From Hordeum vulgare subsp. vulgare (Eukaryota; Streptophyta; Magnoliopsida; Poales; Poaceae), in assembly GCF_904849725.1 (NCBI RefSeq), contig NC_058520.1, positions 346,515,670 through 346,579,669 of the forward strand: a stretch of 64,000 bases of DNA. The letters are read 5' to 3'. How positions within the stretch are numbered: the first letter of the stretch is position 1; every line of letters starts with the position of its first letter. This document shows positions 33,833 to 47,138 of the stretch, piece after piece. Under the pieces are notes generated by a model. The model saw only the letters and a list, made by a program, of their open reading frames with translations. It did not search any database and was not told the DNA's origin. A program made the position numbers and the translations under genes.

Positions 33833-34888
33833 CTACTTGGTTTCCTTAGCCGGCTTGAAGGAGCCTTCGCTGGCCGACTGGGATGGAGGAGAAGGGATCG
33901 CCGGCTGCTTGGTGGCCTGAGCCACGAGCCGGTCGATCTGTCTCTTCTCCTCAGCAATCACCATGGCATCGGCCAGGCTGCTGCTGTCATGTGCGCACTC
34001 GAGCGACTTCTTGTAGTCGCCAGCAATGGTGATGATGCCCTTTGGACCCGGCATCTTCATCTTCAGGCAGGCATAGTGGGGGGTAGCCATGAACTTGGCC
34101 AGAGCCGGTTTTCCCAGCAGCGCATGATACGAGCTGCTGAGGTCCACTACCTCGAACCATATGGACTCGCGGCGGAGGTGAGCCTTGTCGCCGAAGAGGA
34201 CGTTCAGCTGGATTTTGCCGATAGGCGAGCAGGACTGCCCCGACACGATGCCGTGGAAGACAGTGTTGGTCGGCAGGATGTCCGTCTCCTTGAGCCCGAG
34301 CTTGCGGAGAGTGTCGAGGTAGAGGATGTTGATGCTGCTGTTGCCGTCGACCAGCACCCGGGAGAACCAGCAGGTGAACCTCTTGGAGGCGAAGGTGGGG
34401 TCGAGGATGAGCGCGTATGAGCCCGGGTTGGGCATCACCGCGGGATGGTCGACCCGGCTCCATGTGATGGGCTTTTCAGACCAATGCATGTATTGGGGAA
34501 CCGGGGGGACCGTGGCGTTCACCTCACGCCGTCGCTGACGCAGGATATGCTTGTCGTCGCCTTCACAGGTGAAGACGACCAATGCTCCGTCTTGTTGGGG
34601 GTAGTCGTCATGGAGGCGGCCGTCGTCGCGAGGCAGCGGCGGTGGAGCCGGAGCGGGACGAGGAGCCGGGGCTTGAGGCGCAGCCTGTGCACCTGGGGCA
34701 GCCGGCAACCCCCCCTTGCGACAACCGTTGTGCAAAGCTGCACTGTCGATGGGTGTGGATAGAAGGTTGTGCCCGAGAGTGTATTTTGCAGGGGGCATCA
34801 AGCAGCTGCTCGAAAGTCTGCTTGGGCAACCAGTTGGCCCTGTTGGGCCGCTTCGGTTGAGAGCCGGCTTGAGAAGCCGACGCCTCAC
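33833..34888 (-). pseudogene. RLG-2 aspartic protease region
   Basis: Open for 351 codons. VDGNSSINILY is the plant Gypsy retropepsin active site (usually DGGSSIN or DGSSAN), preceded by a proline-rich linker and followed by HALLGKPALAKF, the second conserved motif. Its frame differs from both the gag segment upstream and RT downstream, so the gag-pol precursor is broken by shifts on each side. A long plus-strand frame over the same DNA (33539-34420) is a shadow. Confidence 0.78.
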
Positions 34889-34958
34889 CCTCCACGCTGG
34901 CTACCAACTTGTTGTTGGAGCGCGAATCTAGTTGATCCGCCTTGCGCTTGTTGTTGTT

Positions 34959-36714
34959 CTAGCCGACTCGATTGTCTCCAGCCGGCTTGGGAGTAGCCGG
35001 CGTGGGGACAGCCTTGTCCGAGGTGGTCACCTTGACTCGCATTGAGGAGTCGACCATGGCGTACTTGTCCTCCTTGGCCATGAGCACCGCTAGAGAGGTG
35101 GGCTCGGAGCACATGAGCTTGTGCTTGAGGAGAGTGTCGTCTCGGCAACCGTCGATGAGGTACTGGATGACCTGTACCTCATGCACTCCCTCGCAGGAGT
35201 TGCAAATCTCCGTCCAGCGAGTGACGTAGTCACGAAGGGGTTCGTCGGGCCTCTGGACGCACATGGACAGCTCACGAGGCCGGCCAGGGCACTTGTAGGT
35301 GTTAGTCAAGTTGCGGACGAACGCCTCCTTAAAGTCCACCAGTGAATTGACGCTGCCGGCTGGAAGGCTGTTGAGCCAAGTCCAAGCCGAGCCGACCAAC
35401 ATGAGGGCACGTAGCGGACTGCTACGCGTTTGTTGCGCCTGGCAATGCCAACAGCGGTGGTGTAGTCGATCAGCCAGTCCTCTCGCTTGGCGGTGCCGTT
35501 GTACTTGGGAGTGTCCCGAGGCAAGGTGAAGCCTCGATTAAACGGCTCCCCTCGGATCCGGGGGCCGAAGCAGGCCGGACCAATGGGGGGCCGTCCTCCT
35601 CCAGAAGGGCTGACTGGGCCAGGGCGTTGAGACACCTGTAGGCGTCCTGATCGCCCTAGGGAACGCGAGTGCTGATCCGAGCCGCGATCGGAAGGGCACC
35701 TTGCAAACCGGTGGCATGGGCCCTCCCTGGACGAGGAACCTCATACACCGAGTCGCTCTCGTCGCCTCCACGACGCCGGCTTGAAGTATGCTCGCTCTGG
35801 CGCTGGGAGCGCCTGTCTTGGCTTCCTTCGCCCTTCCGGCCGGAAGTGCGATTAGAGGAAGATCCTTCAGCATGCTGATGACCGCTAGGGTTGCGGCACG
35901 CTCCGGGGTTGGGTCCCGGAGACTTTGACTGGGCTTGACCGGGGTCAAGCAGTGTCTGCTGCTCGTTGGCGGCTTCAAGAAGATCCTTGACCCGCTTCTC
36001 GTGGAAGGCACGCTCCTCGCCCTCCAAGCTTGTCATTTCTTCCATGGCCGCATGTGCCGCCCGCAAGTTGGCTGTAGGAGTCTCGTAGACGGGCTGTTGT
36101 CCGCCTAGAATCTCGGCAATGAACCGGCCGCGACCGCGGACCGAACCAAGCCGGCTAGGGGCCTCAGAAACCGGAGTGAGGCCGTATGCAGAGTTATACT
36201 CGCGCTGTGTGGCCTCCATCCGGCGATTCGCCGAAGCGATGGCGGTGCCCTCCTCCAAGATTTGCTTGTGAGCCTCCTGTAGCAAGGCTCGTGCGTCGTT
36301 AGGGTTTGTGGAGGCGGCGATGGGCGTCTTCAGGCCGGTTAGCGCAGCCTGAAGAGTGTCAGCGGTGACAGCAGCAGGGTCAGTAGCATGTGCTGACGCT
36401 TTGCCCTGAGCCGTGCTGGTGCCGGCGCTGATGACCATCACCTCCACGACGTTGGAGACGGTGGCGACATGGTATGGGGTGAAGAACCCCACAGACGACG
36501 GAGGACCGTCAAAGACGAGTACGTTGCTGGGGTACACGTCGTGCGTAGGCGTCTCAGTGATAGAGAGCCTACTGAAGCTGGCGCACAGTGCCTCGACATC
36601 GAAGTCCTCGTCGAAGTAGCGAGGACCATCATTGAGGCACAGGTCGCTAAAGAGAACACTGAGGTTCTCCATAGCAGCGACGACGACGCAAGGAGGCGCC
36701 TCGTCATCGGACTC
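34959..36714 (-). pseudogene. RLG-2 gag, frameshifted and interrupted by RLG-3
   Basis: 36672-35656 encodes an acidic N-terminal region, an Ala-rich helix-prone middle and a basic Ser/Arg-rich stretch. 35402-34959, in another frame, encodes the conserved retrotransposon gag domain (AWTWLNSLPAGS, FKEAFVRNL, LRDYVTRWTEI). The open frame extends upstream of the Met at 36672 to the RLG-3 insertion at 36714 and continues beyond it at 55761-55802, so the true start is probably at 55799-55802. At least one frameshift near 35600-35400 breaks the protein. Gag assembles the cytoplasmic particle in which reverse transcription occurs. Confidence 0.75.
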
Positions 36715-37576
36715 TGATACGTCTCCAACGTATCTATAATTTTTGATGGTTTCATGCTATTATCTTGTCAAATTTTGGATGTTTTGTATGCCTTTTATAT
36801 CTTTTTGGGACTAATTTGTTAACTCAGTGCCAAGTGCTAGTTCCTGTTTTTTCCGTGTTTTTGACCCTTTTCACAGGAGGATTTTAAATGTAGTCCAAAC
36901 GGAATAAAACTTCCGAAAAGATTTTTTTTCGGAACAGAAGATACGCAGAAAGCTTGGGAACCAAGGCAGGGAGTCCCGGGGGAGGCCACAAGCCCCCATG
37001 GCGCGGCCAGGGGGGCCCGTGCCTCCCAGACTTGTGGGCTGCCTGGGCCTCCCCTGCGCTAGCTCCTTCGCCTATATATTCCCTAAAATCCCTAAAAAAA
37101 TCAGGGGATCCATGAAAATACTTTTCCGCCGTCGCAAGCTTCTCTCTCCGCAAGATCCCATATGGGGCATGTTCTAGTGCCCTGGCAGAGGGGAGATTCG
37201 GATACGGAGGGCTTCTTCATAAACACCATGACCTCTCCGATGATGCGTGAGTAGTTCACCATAGACCTACGGGTCCATAGCTAGTAGCTAGATGGCTTCT
37301 TCTCTCTCTTGGATCTTCAATACAAAGTTCTCCATGATCTGCATGGAGATCTATCCGATGTAATCTTCTTTTGCGTTGTGTTTGTCGAGATCCGATGAAT
37401 TGTGGATTTATGATCAAATTATCTATGAATCTTATTTGAGTTTCTTCTTATCTCTCCTATGCATGATTTCATATCCTTGTAATTCTGTTCGAGTTGTGGG
37501 TTTTGTTTGGCCAACTTGATCTATGATTCTTGCAATCGGAGAAGTGCTTGGTTTGGGTTCATACCGTGCGGTGACC
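36715..37576 (+). repeat. RLG-3 5' LTR, proximal part
   Basis: TGATACGTCTCC to GCGGTGACC. CTATATATTCCC at about 37070 is the likely TATA region. It is interrupted at TGACC, the target duplication of LTR-b. By eye it differs from the 3' LTR at roughly 6 percent of positions. Confidence 0.88.
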
Positions 37577-38334
37577 TGATATGTCTCCAACGTATCTATA
37601 ATTTTTCATGGTTTCATGCTATTATCTTGTCAAACTTTGGATGTTTTGCATGCCTTTTATATATTTTTGGGACTAACTTATTAACTCAGTGCCAAGTGCC
37701 AGTTCCTGTTTTTTCCATGTTTTTTACCCCTTTCAGAGGAGATTTTGAAACGGAGTCCAAACAGAAGAAAATCCCTGAAAAGATTTTTTCTGGAACGGAA
37801 GAAGATCGGGGAGCTTGGGAGGCAAGGCAGGGGAGCCCCAGGGGCCCCACAAGCCCCCACCCCGCGGCCAGGGGGAGGCCGCGCCATCCAGGCTTGGGGG
37901 CCCCCTGAGCGTCCCCTGACCTAGGGGTTGCGCCTATAAATTCCCTAAAAATGCCAAAAAAATCAGGAGATCATCGGAATCACTTTTCCGCCGCCGCAAA
38001 CTTCTGATTCCGCAAGATCCCATCTGGGGCACGTTCTGGTGCCCTGCCGGAGGGGAGATTCAGACACGGAGGGCTTCTTCATGAACACCATGATCTCTCT
38101 GATGATGCGTGAGTAGTTCACCATAGACCTACGGGTCCATAGCTAGTAACTAGATGGCTTCTTCTCTCTCTTGGATCTTCAATACAAAGTTCTCCATGAT
38201 CCTCATGGAGATCTATCCGATGTAATCTTCTTTTGCGGTGTGTTTGTCGAGATCCAATGAATTGTGGATTTATGATTAGATTATTTATGAATCTTATTTG
38301 AGTTTCTTGTGATCTCTCTTATGCATGATTTCAT

Positions 38335-40101
38335 TGTTGGAAATATGCCCTAGAGGCAATAATAAAATGGTTATTATCGTATTTCCTTGTTCATGATAAT
38401 CGTCTATTGTTCATGCTATAATTGTATTAACAGGAAACAGTAATACATGTGTGAATAAATGGATCACAATGTGTCCCTAGAAAGCCTCTAGTTGGCTAGC
38501 TCGTTAGTCAATAGATGATCATGGTTTCCTGGTCATGGGCATTAGATGTCATTGATAACGGGATCACATCATTGGGAGAATGATGTGATGGACAAGACCC
38601 AATCCTAAGCATAGCACTAGATCGTATTGTTCGTATGCTAAAGCTTTTCTAATGTCAAGTGTCTTTTCCTTCGACCGTGAGATTGTGCAACTCCGGGATA
38701 CCGTAGGAGTGTTTTGGGTGTATCAAACGTCACAACGTAACTCGGTGACTATAAAGGTGCACTACGGGTACCTCTCAAAGTGCCTGTTGGGTTGGTGCGA
38801 ATCGAGATCGGGATTTGTCACTCCTCATGACGGAGAGGTATCTCTGGGCCCACTCGGTAGAACATCATCATGAGCTCAATGTGACTAAGGAGTTAGTCAC
38901 ACGATGACGTGCTACGGAACGAGTAAAGAGATTTACCAGTAACGAGATTGAACAAGGTATAGGTATACCGACGATCGAATCTCGGACAAGTTCTATACCG
39001 ACAGACAAAGGGAATTGTATACGGGATTGATTGAATCCTTGACATCGTGGTTCATCCGATGAGATCATCGTGGAGCAAGTGGGAGCCACCATGGGTATCC
39101 AGACCCCGCTGATGGTTATTGGCCGGAGAGGTGTCTCGGTCATGTCTGCCTGTCTCCTGAACCCGTAGGGTCTACACACTTAAGGTTCGATGACGCTACG
39201 GTTATAGGGAATTGTTATACAAGGTTACCGAAAGTTGTTTGAAGTCCCGTATGAGATCCCGAACGTCAGGATGAGCTCCGGAATGGTCCGGAGGTAAAGA
39301 TTAATATATAGGATGGATGGTTTTGGACTCCGAAAATGTTTCGGGCGTCACCGGTAGTGTACCGGGACCACAGGAAATGGTCCCGGGGGTCCACCGGGAG
39401 GGGCCACCAGCCCCAGGAGGTAGCATGGGCCAAAAGATGGAGGGCAACCAGCCCAAAGTGGGCTGGTGCGCCTCCCACAAAGAGGCCCAAGGCGCAGGAG
39501 GTGGAGAGGGGGGAAACCCTAGGCGCTGGTGGGCCTAAGGCCCACCTAGGAGTGCGCCACCCCCTTCCCCTGCGCTGGCCGCCGCACCTCCCATCTGGGG
39601 GGCTGCCGCACCACCTAGGGTGGGAACGCTAGGGGTGGCACCCCCCTCCCCTCCTCCTATATATAGTGGGGGTTTTGGGGCTGTTTCGCACAAGGTTTTC
39701 CCTCTCCCTCGGCGCAGTCCTGCCCTCCTCCTTCCTCCTCTCCCACGGTGCTTGGCGAAGCCCTGCTGGGAGACCTCGTCTCTCCATCGACACCACGCCG
39801 TCGTGCTGCCGGAGATCTTCCCCGACCTCTCCCTCCTCCTTGCTAGATCAAGGTGCGGGAGACGTCACCGGGCTGCCGTGTGTTGAACGCGGAGATGCCG
39901 TGGTTCGGCACTAGATCGGAATCACACCGCGATCTGAATCGCCGCGAGTACGACTCCATCAACCGCGTTCTAGCAACGCTTCCACTTAGCGATCTTCAAA
40001 GGTATGAAGATGCACTCACCCCTCTCTCGTTGCTGGTCTCTCCATAGGAAGATCTGAATATGGCGTAGGAAATTTTTGAATTTATGCTACGTTACCCAAC
40101 A
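38335..40101 (+). repeat. RLC-2 5' LTR
   Basis: 1767 bp. TATATATAG at 39658-39666 is the probable TATA box, followed by a pyrimidine-rich start region. Confidence 0.93.
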
Positions 40102-40102
40102 G

Positions 40103-40114
40103 TGGTATCAGAGC
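40103..40114 (+). other. RLC-2 primer-binding site, initiator tRNA-Met
   Basis: TGGTATCAGAGC, one base after the LTR: the exact complement of the 3' end of plant initiator tRNA-Met, the standard Copia primer site. Confidence 0.92.
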
Positions 40115-41358
40115 CAGGTTTTCCATGCGTAGATTCTATGCACGAGTAGAACACAAGAGGTTGTGGGCGATGATTTGTCAATATCTTTCCTCTACTAGTC
40201 TTATTCTTTTCCGGCGGTATTGTGGGATGATTCTATGCCCAGACCGACATTACACGTATGCTTACGTGAGACTGGTTCCACCGAGAGACATGCACACCGT
40301 GCATAAAGGTGTCTAGTGGGTGTCTCTCTCTCCCACTCTAGTCGGATTGGATTTGATGAAAAGGGTCCTTATGAAGGGTAAATAGCTTTGGCATATCATC
40401 GTTGTGGCTGTCACGTAGGTAAGAAAGCGTTCTTGCTAGAAACCCAAATCAGCCACGTAAAACTTGCAACAACAATTAGAGGACGTCTAACTTGTTTTTG
40501 CAGGGTTTGACATGTGATGTGATATGGCCAAAGTTTTGATGTCGCATGTATGATGTATGAGATGATCATGTTATTGTAATAGGTTTCACGACTTGCATGT
40601 CGATGAGTATGACAACCGGCAGGAGCCATAGGAGTTGTCAATTTATTGTATGAGATGCAACGCCATGTGCTTACTACTTTTACTTTATTGCTAACGGTTA
40701 GCTATAGTAGTAGTGATAGTAGTAGTTGGCGTGACGACTTCACGGAGACACGATGATGGAGATCATGGTGTCACGCCGGTGACAATGATGATCATGCGAT
40801 GCCTGAAGATGGAGATCGAAAGAGCAAAGATGATAATGGCCATATCATGTCACTATATGATTGCATTGTGATGTTTATCATGTTTTTCATCTTATTGCTT
40901 AGAACGACGGTAGCATAATAAGATGATCCCTCTTAAAATTTCGAGAACATATTCCCCTAAGTGTAAACCGTTGCGAAGGATTGTTGTCTCGAAGCACCAC
41001 GTGATGATCGGGTGTGATAGATTCTAACGTTCGCATACAACGGGTGTAAGCCAGATTTACACACGTGAAACACCTAGGTTGGCTCGACGAGCTTAGCATG
41101 TACATACATGACCTTGAATACAAGAGACCAAAAGGTCAAACATGAGTCGTATGGTTGAATACAATCAGCATGAAGTTGCTCACCATGATGACTAGCCCGT
41201 CTCATGTGATGATCGGACACGGGTTAGTCAACATGGATCATGTATCACTTAGATGACTGGAGGGATGTCGATTTAAGTGGGAGTTCATAATTAATTTGAT
41301 TAAATGAACTTAATTGTCATGAACTTAGTCTAAAAGTTGTCTTTGTAAATATTGTAGA

Positions 41359-43456
41359 TGGCCAACGTCAACCTCAATTTCAACGCATTCCTAGAGAAAA
41401 CAAGCTGAAAGATGATGGTAGCAACTATGCAGACTGGGTTCGCAACTTGAAGCTCATCCTTGAAGCAGCTAAAAAGGCTTATGTCCTTGATGCGCCGCTA
41501 GGTGACCCTCCCGCTCCCGCAGCAGCCCAGGACATTCTGAACGTCAGGCAAACGCGGAGTGATGACTACTCTCTGGTTAGGTGTGGCATGTTATACAGTT
41601 TGGAAACGGGGCTCCAAAGGCGTTTTGAGCAACACGGTGCATATGAGATGTTCCAAGAGCTGAAACTAGTTTTTCAAGCTCATGCCCGTGTCGAGAGATA
41701 TGAAGTCTCCGACAAGTTCTTTAGCTGTGAGATGGAGGAGAATAGTTCTGTCAGTGAGCACATACTCAAAATGTCTGGGTTACACGGTCGTCTGACTTCA
41801 CTTGGAGTCGAACTTCCGGATGATGCTATAATTGAAAGAATCCTCGAGTCTCTCCCACCAAGCTACAAAGGTTTTGTGTTGAACTACAACATGCAAGGGA
41901 TGGAGAAGACCATTCCCGAGTTGTACTCGATGCTCAAGTCTGCAGAAGTAGAAATCAAGAAAGAGCATCAAGTGTTGATGGTCAACAAGACCACTAGTTT
42001 CAAGAAGGGCAAGGGTAAGAAGAACTTCAAGAAAGATGACAAAGCCGTTGCCGCACCCGGTAAGCCAGATGCCGGGAAGAAGAAAAAGAATGGACCCAAG
42101 CCTGAGACTGAGTGCTTATATTGCAAGGGAAAAGGTCACTGGAAGCGGAACTGCCCCAAATACTTAGCGGACAAGAAGGCCGACAACGTTAAAGGTATAT
42201 GTGATATACATGTTATTGATGTGTACCTTACCAGCGCTCGTAGTAGCTCCTGGGTATTTGATACCGGTGTTGTTGCTCACATTTCCAACTCAAAGCAGGA
42301 ACTACGGAATAAGCGGAGACTGGCCAAGGACGAGGTGACGATGCGCGTCGGGAATAGCTCCAAGGTCGATGTGATCGCCGTCGGCATGCTACCTCTACAT
42401 CTACCGTTGGGATTAGTTTTAAACCTTAATAATTGTTATTTAGTACCAGCTTTGAGCATGAATATTGCATCAGGGTCTTGCTTAATGCGATACGGCTACT
42501 CATTTAAGTCAGAGAATAATGGTTGTTCTATTTATATGAGTGATATGTTTTATGGTCATGCTCCACTGGTGAATGGTTTATTCTTGATGAATCTCGATCG
42601 TGATGTTACACATATTCATAGTGTGAGTACCAAAAGATGTAAGGTTGATAATGATAGTCCCACATACTTGTGGCACTGCCGCCTTCGTCATATCGGTGTT
42701 AAGCGCATGAAGAAGCTCCATACTGATGGACTATTAGAGTCTCTTGACTTTGAATCATTTGACACATGCGAACCGTGCCTCATGGGCAAGATGACTAAGA
42801 CTCCATTCTCAGGAATAATGGAGAGAGCGACCGACCTATTGGAAATAATACATACTGATGTGTGTGGTCCAATGAATGTTGAAGCTCGCGGTGGCTACCG
42901 TTATGTTCTCACTCTGACCGATGATTTGAATAGGTATGGGTATATCTACTTGATGAAGCACAAATCTGAGACGTTTGAAAAGTTCAAGGAATTTCAGAGT
43001 GAGGTCGAGAATCAACATGACAGAAAAATTAAGTGTCTACGATCTGATCGTGGAGGAGAATATTTGAGTCACGAGTTTGGCACACACCTAAGGAAGTGTG
43101 GAATTGTTTCACAACTAACGCCGCCTGGCACACCGCAACGCAACGAAGTGTCTGAACGTTGTAATCGCACTTTATTAGATATGGTACGATCTATGATGTC
43201 TCTTACCGACTTACTGCTATCATTTTGGGGATACACATTAGAAACTGCAACATTCACTTTAAATAGGGCACCGTCTAAATCCGTTGAGACGACACCGTAT
43301 GAAGTATGGTTTCGCAAGAAACCTAAGTTGCCGTTTCTTAAAGTTTGGGGCTGCGATGATTATGTGAAGAAACTTCAACCAGAAAAGCTCGAACCCAAAG
43401 CGGAGAAATGCGTATTCATAGGATACCCTAAGGAAACTATTGGGTATACCTTCTAG
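41359..43456 (+). pseudogene. RLC-2 gag-protease-integrase, nearly intact
   Basis: The natural ATG at 41359 reads only 16 codons to a stop because of an apparent 1-nt loss near 41397; the frame from 41447 then stays open for 669 codons. Order: Copia gag (LESLPPSYKGFVLNYN), zinc knuckle CLYCKGKGHWKRNC, protease with WVFDTGVVAH, pre-integrase finger (LWHCRLRHIG...CEPCLMGK), integrase core with acids in HTDVCGPM, RSDRGGEY and NEVSERCN. The frame ends at TAG 43454-43456, but sequence typical of the integrase-RT linker continues in phase, so the stop is probably a nonsense mutation. Confidence 0.88.
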
Positions 43457-44440
43457 CTTAGATCCGAAGGTAAAACCTTTGTTGCCAAGAACGGATCCTT
43501 TCTAGAGAAAGAGTTTCTCTCGAAAGAAGTAAGTGGGAGGAAGGTAGAACTTGATGAGGTAATTGCACCCCCTCTCAAACAGGAAAGTAGCGCATCGCGG
43601 GAAATTGTTCATGTGGCACCTGCAGCAACTGAAGAGGAAGTTAATGATAATGATCATGAAACTTCGGATCAAGTTACTACTGAACCGCGAAGGTCCAGAA
43701 GGGCACGCTCTGCACCAGAGTGGTACGGCAACCCTGTGATGGAAATCATGTTGTTAGACAACGGTGAACCTTCGAACTATGAAGAAGCAATGGCGGGCCC
43801 GGATTCCAACAAATAGCTTGAAGCTATGAAATCCGAGATGGGATCCATGTATGAGAACAAAGTATGGACTTTGGTGGACTTGCGCGATGACCGGCGAGCC
43901 ATAGAAAATAAATGGATCTTCAAGAAGAAGACTGATGCAAACGGTAATGTGACCGTTTATAAAGCTCGACTTGTCGCAAAGGGTTTTCGACAAATTCAAG
44001 GAATTTACCATGAAGAGACTTTCTCTCCCGTAGAGAAGCTGAAATCAGTCCAAATCATGTTAGCAATTGCCGCCTTTTATGATTATGAAATTTGGCAAAT
44101 GGACGTCAAAACAGCGTTCCTTAACGGGAACCTTAAGGAAGAGTTGTATATGATGCAACCAGAAGGTTTTGTCGACCCTAAGGGTTCTAACAAAGTGTGC
44201 AAGCTCCAGCGCTCCATCTATGTGCTGGTGCAGGCATCTCGGAGTTGGAACATTCGCTTTAATGAGGTGATTAAAGTGTTTGGGTTCATACAGGTTTATG
44301 GAGAAGCCTGTCTGTACAAGAAAGTGAGTGGGAGCTCTGTAGCTTTCCTCATAGTGTATGTGGATGACATATTATTGATGGGGAATAATATAGAGATGTT
44401 GGAGAGCATAAAGGCCTATTTGAACAAAAAAATTCAATGA
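43457..44440 (+). pseudogene. RLC-2 integrase linker and reverse transcriptase
   Basis: In phase with the upstream frame. The linker (RRSRRARSAPEWYGNP) is followed by TAG at 43814-43816, then RT from 43826: KWIFKKKTDANGNV, WQMDVKTAFLNG (first catalytic Asp) and YVDDILL. A TGA follows at 44438-44440 and the continuation is in a different frame. Active-site motifs are present, but two nonsense codons and a shift prevent a continuous product. Confidence 0.85.
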
Positions 44441-45336
44441 AGGACCTTGGAGAAGCTGCATACATATCAGGCATCAAGATCTATAGAGATAGATCGAGAC
44501 GCCTCATAGGTATTTCGCAAAGTACATACCTTGACAAGATATTGAAGAAGTTCAATATGGAAAACTCAAAGAAAGGGTTCTTGCCAGTTTTGCAAGGTAT
44601 GAGATTGAGTAAGACTCAGTCACCGACCACGACATCAGATAGAGAGAAGATGAGTATTGTCCCCTACGCTTCAGCGTAGGCTCTCTAATGTATGCCATGT
44701 TGTGTACCAGACCTGATATAAACCTTGCCATAAGTTTGGTAGGGAGGTACCAAAGTGATCCCGGTATGGAACACTAGACAGCGGTCAAGAATATCCTTAA
44801 GACCTGAAGAGGACTAAGGAGATGTTTATCGTTTATGGAGGTGACGAAGAGCTCGTGTAAAGGGTTACGTCGACACTAGCTTCGACATAGATCCGGATGA
44901 CTCTAAGTCACAGACCGGATACATATATGTTTTGTATGGTGGGGCAGTGAGCTGGTGCAGCAGCAAGCAAGAAGTCGTGGCGGTGTCTACATGTGAAGCA
45001 GAGTACATAGCTGCTTCAGAAGCGGATCATGCAGGAATTTGGATGAAGGAGCTCATCACGGACCTTGGAGTGGTTCCAAGCGCGTCGGGTCCAATGACAC
45101 TCTTCTATGATAACACTGGGGCCATTGCCATTGCCAAGCAGCCAAGGTTTCACCGGAAGACCAAGCACATCAAACGCCGCTACAACTCCATCCAGGACCA
45201 TGTCCAGAGTGGAGTAATAGATATTTGTAAAGTACACACGGATCTAAATATTGCAGACCCGTTGACTAAACCTCTTCCACGAGCAAAACATGATCAACAC
45301 CATAATGTTATGGATGTTCGATACATCACAATGTAA
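44437..45336 (+). pseudogene. RLC-2 RT tail and RNase H
   Basis: 44437-44679 carries the RT thumb (MKDLGEAAYISGIKIY, YLDKILKKFNM). After a broken stretch, 44932-45336 encodes Copia RNase H: SSKQEVVAVSTCEAEYIA, FYDNTGAIAIAK and the C-terminal ADPLTKPLPRAKH. The typical D-E-D acids are recognisable. One or more indels lie between 44680 and 44930. Confidence 0.85.
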
Positions 45337-45368
45337 CAAGATTATTGACTCTACTGCAAGTGGGAGAC

Positions 45369-47138
45369 TGTTGGAAATATGCCCTAGAGCCAATAATAAA
45401 ATGGTTATTATCATATTTCCTTGTTCATGATAATCGTCTATTGTTCATGCTATAATTGTATTAACAGGAAACAGTAATACATGTGTGAATAAATGGATCG
45501 CAATGTGTCCCTAGCAAGCCTCTAGTTGGCTAGCTCGTTAGTCAATAGATGATCATGGTTTCCTGGTCATGGGCATTAGATGTCATTGATAACGGGATCA
45601 CATCATTGGGAGAATGATGTGATGGACAAGACCCAATCCTAAGCATAGCACTAGATCATATTGTTCGTATGCTAAAGCTTTTCTAATGTCAAGTGTCTTT
45701 TCCTTCGACCGTGAAATTGTGCAACTCCTGGATACCGTAGGAGTGCTTTGGGTGTATCAAATGTCACAACATAACCGGGTGACTATAAAGGTGCACTACA
45801 GGTACCTCTGAAAGTGCCTGTTGGGTTGGTGCGAATCGAGATCGGGATTTGCCACTCCGCATGACCGAGAGGTATCTCTGGGCCCACTCGGTAGAACATC
45901 ATCATGAGCTCAATGTGACTAAGGAGTTAGTCACACGATGACGTGCTACGGAACGAGTAAATAGACTTACCGGTAACGAGATTGAACAAGGTATAGGTAT
46001 ACCGATGATCGAATCTCAGGCAAGTTCTATACCGACAGACAAAGGGAATTGTATACGGGATTGATTGAATCCTTGACATCGTGGTTCATCCGATGAGATC
46101 ATCGTGGAGCAAGTCGGAGCCACCATGGGTATCCAGACCCCGCTGATGGTTATTGGCCAGAGAGGTGTCTCGGTCATGTCTGCCTGTGTCCCGAACCCGT
46201 AGAGTCTACACACTTAAGGTTCGATGATGCTAGGGTTATAGGGAATTGTTATACGAGGTTACCGAAAGTTGTTCGGAGTCCCAGATGAGATCCCGGACGT
46301 CACAAGGAGCTCCAGAATGGTCCGGAGGTAAAGATTGATATATAGGATGGATGGTTTTGGACACCGGAAATGTTTCGGGCGTCACCGGTAGTGTACCGGG
46401 ACCACCGGAAATGGTCCCGGGGGTCCACCGGGAGGGGCCCCCAGCCCCAAGAGGTAGCATGGGCTAAAAGAGGGAGGGAAACCAGCCCAAAGTGGGCTGG
46501 TGCGCCTCCCACAAAGAGGGCCAAGGCGCAGGAGGTGGAGAGGGGGGGGAACCCTAGGCGCTGGTGGGCCTAAGGCCCACCTAGGGGTGCGCCACCCCCT
46601 TCCCCTGCCCTGGCCGCCGCACCTCCCATCTGGGGGGCTGCCGCACCACCTAGGGTGGGAACCCTAGGGGTGGCACCCCCCTCCCCTCCTCCTATATATA
46701 GTGGGGGGTTTTGGGGCTGTTTTGCACACGATTTTCCCTCTCCCTCGGCGCAGCCCTGCCCCCCTCCTTCCTCCTCTCCCACGGTGCTTAGCGAAGCCCT
46801 GCTGGGAGACCTCGTCTCTCCATCGACACCAAGCCATCGTGCTGCCGGAGATCTTCCCCAACCTCTCCCTCCTCCTTGCTGGATCAAGGTGCGGGAGACG
46901 TCACTGGGTTGCACGTGTGTTGCACGCGGAGGTGTCGTTGTTCGGCACTAGATCGGAATCACACCGCGATCTGAATTGCCGCGAGTACGACTCCATGAAC
47001 CGCGTTCTAGCAATACTTTTGCTTAGAGATCTTAAAAGGTATGAAGATGCACTCACCCATCTCTCATTGCTGGTCTCTCCATAGGAAGATCTGAATATAG
47101 CGTAGGAAAATTTTGAATTTATGCTACGTTACCCAACA
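45369..47138 (+). repeat. RLC-2 second LTR
   Basis: 1770 bp, preceded by the purine tract GCAAGTGGGAGAC (45356-45368). Unusually, it is followed not by host DNA but by another primer site. Confidence 0.93.

Noticed and set aside
33539..34420. 293-codon plus-strand open frame
   Set aside because: Exact shadow of the RLG-2 protease and RT start, whose motifs (DGNSSIN and others) are on the minus strand.
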